Made by a program: the position numbers and the translations under genes. Below, in pieces: positions 61,081-64,000 of a stretch of 64,000 nt of DNA; within the stretch, counting starts at the first letter, position 1; every line of letters starts with the position of its first letter. The notes beneath the pieces are model-generated. The model was not told where the DNA came from and ran no database searches. It saw nothing but the letters and a program-made list of their open reading frames with translations. Source of the stretch: Pseudogymnoascus destructans (lineage: Eukaryota; Ascomycota; Leotiomycetes; Thelebolales; Thelebolaceae). The stretch lies in the NCBI RefSeq assembly GCF_001641265.1, contig NW_020167544.1, forward strand, positions 62,001-126,000. Direction: 5' to 3'.

Positions 61081-62392
61081 TGGGGGAGATGGGGATGGGT
61101 GGGTTTGAGGGGGAGGAGTGTAGGTTTGAGGCATGTTTTATGGATGGTAGCATTTTTTGGGGGCATGAATGATGGAGTAGGGGTGTTTAGGAAGGGCGTT
61201 TGTAGCAATTTTAGGGGTATTGGGGGTATTGTATTTGATATGATGAATTGGGGGGGGGGGGTTATGTATGTATGTATGTATGTATAAGATGTTCATATGG
61301 AAGATGATCATATGGCGTTGAAATATATACGCGTATAATGAAGATAAATATATATTTTTTAAAAAACCCCGTTTGAAGGGCTTAAATATGTCTGAAAAGT
61401 TGGAAGAGTAGTAAGTATCATAACATATCATCCAACCCTACGCAACCAGAAGGCTACTGAGCGTCAATATCCAATTCATTGACGCCGCTCCGTCCTAATA
61501 CCCATGTATAGACCTTCAGAATCCGCAATTCCGGCTCCACCGACCACCGCACTTGACAAGTCTGATGAAAACTCCCATACCAAGCGCTGCTCACAATGGG
61601 GCAATACTTAAAGGAAGGTGGTAGGTCAGGTTTAAGATACATTTAACTTCATATGCCTTGTCTAGCACCGTTGCATAGCAGAAGCTCAGGTTTGGGTGGG
61701 GGGGTTGTTTTTATACTTGGGGTTTTGGGGAAAGGGGGGAGGAAGAATAACCACCCCTCTTCCGCCCCCTTTCCCCTCTTTCTCCCTCTTCCCTCCTACC
61801 AAACCATCCACCACCCCCTCCACGCTTAAACCAAAACCTCGAGTATAAAAGCACCCCCCCCCCCTAACTTCTTCTCCTTCCCAATTTTATTTCGCCAAAC
61901 TACTACGACAAAGTTGAACAGAAACTGGGCAGAAGTACGGAAAAGGGGTGTCGGAATGGGTGTATATGTATGGCTGTCCTGTCCCTCCATGAGCGAGTGA
62001 GGGGTTATGTGAAAAGCGGGGCGTGGGTGGTGATGGTGTGGCGGTGATGGGAAAAGGGGGTGACAGTAGGGAGGCAGTGACAGCAGGGTACTAACGACGA
62101 CAGCAATATATAACGACAGTACCCTGTCGAAAGCACCCCCTTCACCCTATCTACACTACCTCCTCCTCACTCACCACCCCGCCACCCCAACTGCCCCACA
62201 TCCACCCCCACCTGGGTCTTCTATCGCGTTGATGTTTGACTTGTCTGTTGTACGTGAGGCCGGGGGAGGGGGTATTTATACAACCCGAACCAAACCGGCT
62301 GTTTGTGGGTGAGACGCGTAGGCTGGGGTGAGAGGGGATGGATAGGTTGTTCGCATGATCCTGCATGGAGTGTGAGTGATGCCTCGATATAT
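61081..62392. other. 3' flank and spacer, no gene supported
   Basis: Contains a (TATG)n run at 61264-61284, a poly-G run near 61252 and CT-rich tracts near 61750-61870. I find no convincing coding sequence or RNA gene. Confidence 0.5.
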
Positions 62393-63795
62393 CTAATGCC
62401 GCCTGGGGTGCGTTGTGTAGCGTCCGCCTTGAGCACCGTCAGCGTTGAAGAATCCGCCTTGAGCGCCTTGATCATTGACGTTAGAGCCATTGCTTAGCAG
62501 TATCTTGACGATTTCCATATGGCCTTGAGCTGATGCCGCCTGGAGTGCGTCACCATGGTATCCACCTTGTGCGTTGACATTAGCACTCTTACTTAGCAGC
62601 ATCTTAGCAATCTTGCTATAGCCTCTAACTGATGCTACCTGGAGCGCATTACTATAGTATCTACCTTGAGCGTTAACAGTGAGTAGCAGTCCTACAGTCT
62701 TCTCATGGCCGCTGTACGATGCCGCCTGGGCGTTGCAGTAGGATCCGCCTCGCGCGTGAATGTTGGCGCCTGGGCTAAGCAGCTGCTCTACAATATCGGT
62801 CCAGCCAAATAATGAGGCTATGTGCAGCGGAGTTCGAACATCGTCTAACGCCCTTGTGAATTCTGACCCAGCCCAAGGGCGCTCTATATCGAACATTTTA
62901 ACCCAGTTGAGATAGGCACTGTTTTTCTTTAAAAAGAGACTCAAAATCTGATGTTTTCTCAGACCGCATCATGGAGTAGCTTGTACGGACATATTTCTGT
63001 ATATCGCCGTCAACTAGCCTGCTTTCAAGACAAATGATGTTTTGGTCCTGTACAAGTTCTGAATTTTTCGCTCCTCCCTACTCGTAACCAAGACTTGCAA
63101 GCTGTCTAGCTAGCAACTGATATCCATCAAACCGGCTCGATCTTTACACTCGTCAAGAGCATCCATGATAATGTAGCATTGTGGGTTGGACAGCGATACC
63201 ATCATTGGATTCTCAATTAGATGTACTGCAGCAGATGATCCAGTCGCACGAAGAGAATAGTGACTCAAGGCTTATAGGTACCTTCACACATTTCTGTGAA
63301 AGTTGGCAAATGAGTGATCGGACCATTAGCTCCGGAGTTTCTTTTTGTAGGTCGTTGAAGTCGAAATGGAAGTAGGCAACCATTCCCAGGGTCACTAATA
63401 CAGTGCTGGATGATAGTAGAGCTTAGAACGGTTTTACCGCAGCCTGCAATACCATATAGCCACGTGATAGATGCGGCATCCGTTTTCCATTTGGCATATT
63501 GTTTGCTGTTAAGAAACCATAGCCCGGTATCCTCTTGTCGTGTAGCGTTTTATCAAGGATACTTTGTAGTAGTTCAAGTTGTTCCTGGCAACCCTTAATA
63601 ACGGGTAGGATAGCCTTCTTTGTCTCGGCATCTATCTATCGCATCTTCGATTTAGTGGATAGTATAAAGTAGCTCCTTGCTAATTTGACAAATGACTTCG
63701 GAACCTCCCCTAGGCTGGGCTGGTACTCTTTGAGACGATGCAAGACTATGGACTATACTGGCGACAACGCCAACAATGGCAAGAGCTTCGGCCAT
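62393..63795 (-). pseudogene. NACHT-ankyrin (fungal NLR-like) gene, decayed
   Basis: The relic starts near 63795 with MAEALAIVGVVASIVHSLAS, typical of fungal NLR N-termini. Downstream on the minus strand, in shifted frames, are a P-loop (WLYGIAGCGKTVLSSTI, 63429-63460), FHFDFNDLQKETPELMVRSL, LICQLSQK, and a Walker B-like YIIMDALDECKDR (63145-63172). Ankyrin repeats follow at 62944-62393 (TPLHIASLFGWTDIVEQLLS; SNALQVASVRGYSKIAKMLL; GDALQAASAQGHMEIVKILL). Intact relatives are signalling NTPases involved in non-self recognition and programmed cell death. Several stops and shifts between the parts show loss of function; about 200 residues between NACHT and ankyrin are missing. Confidence 0.78.
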
Positions 63796-64000
63796 TAGAG
63801 AACTATGTAAAGTGATAGAGGAGAAATCTAACCGAGGAAGTTGTCCCCATACTAGCCATATCAGCTGAACATAAACAGCGCAAGACATGGTGGGACAGTG
63901 GTGGAACAGTGCAATTCTACCAACCAACCATTTGAAAGTATACAACGAACGGCACTTTGCATATACGTCAAACCTAGGTGGCGGGAATCCTACCATGCTT
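63796..64000. other. Upstream flank of the NLR relic
   Basis: No further gene is seen before the window ends. Confidence 0.4.

Overview
This window is nuclear DNA of a filamentous ascomycete (Pezizomycotina; I cannot fix the class). The host genes have short introns (about 50-90 nt, one of 246 nt) with GT..AG ends and CTAAC-like branch sites. Fungal hallmarks are DML1/Misato, ribosomal protein eS7, a SIP3/LAM-type BAR-PH-GRAM-StART protein, an MFS transporter, a Zn2Cys6 regulator, and relics of FunK1, NACHT-ankyrin, ferric reductase and DUF3435 genes. Many transposon reading frames carry TAA or TGA stops that look like C-to-T changes of CAA or CGA, as repeat-induced point mutation (RIP) would leave.

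Layout: the left edge holds the 3' part of DML1 (2-1292) and a broken gene. From 2.0 to 24.8 kb lies a deeply nested transposon island. Host genes return at 24.8-29.5 kb (ferric reductase relic, conserved fungal protein, RPS7). A DUF3435 relic, a gag remnant, solo LTRs and kinase-like relics fill 30-36 kb. Then follow an MFS transporter (36.7-38.5 kb), another repeat block (38.8-42.3 kb), the SIP3-like gene (43.8-48.1 kb), a pogo/Copia/Tigger block (49.1-55.8 kb), satellite-like DNA, the Zn2Cys6 regulator (57.7-61.1 kb) and a decayed NACHT-ankyrin gene at the right edge.

The most striking content is a hAT-superfamily transposon that carries passengers. Its two ends (22-bp terminal repeats at 12675-12696 and 14044-14065, each flanked by the same 8-bp target site AGTAGAGA) now point the same way. 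The reason is visible: two near-identical 910-bp solo LTRs in inverted orientation (4315-5224 and 12833-13742) have exchanged their 5-bp target duplications (AGCTA and CCCAG), so the DNA between them was flipped by LTR-LTR recombination. Undoing the flip on paper restores one element. In order it holds a divergent histone H3 gene, an unrecognised ~315-codon gene, a Fot1/pogo element inserted later, and a hAT transposase gene whose last exon runs through the LTR insertion site.

Eight of the introns and both leaders in this element carry one or another copy of a 21-bp motif (two TATAGTAAT units separated by 3 bp), found ten times in the element. I did not notice it in introns of the surrounding host genes. 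The H3 variant keeps the histone fold and K4/K14/K18 but has glutamine at the K9 position.

Two more inversions are suggested by reciprocal chimeras: gypsy-A with pogo (about 4.26 and 24.36 kb), and Copia with Tigger (about 52.79 and 54.84 kb). An apparently young gypsy-B chromovirus (14102-21097) has matching LTRs and target duplications, a canonical -1 frameshift heptamer between gag and pol, and an antisense cysteine-rich reading frame.
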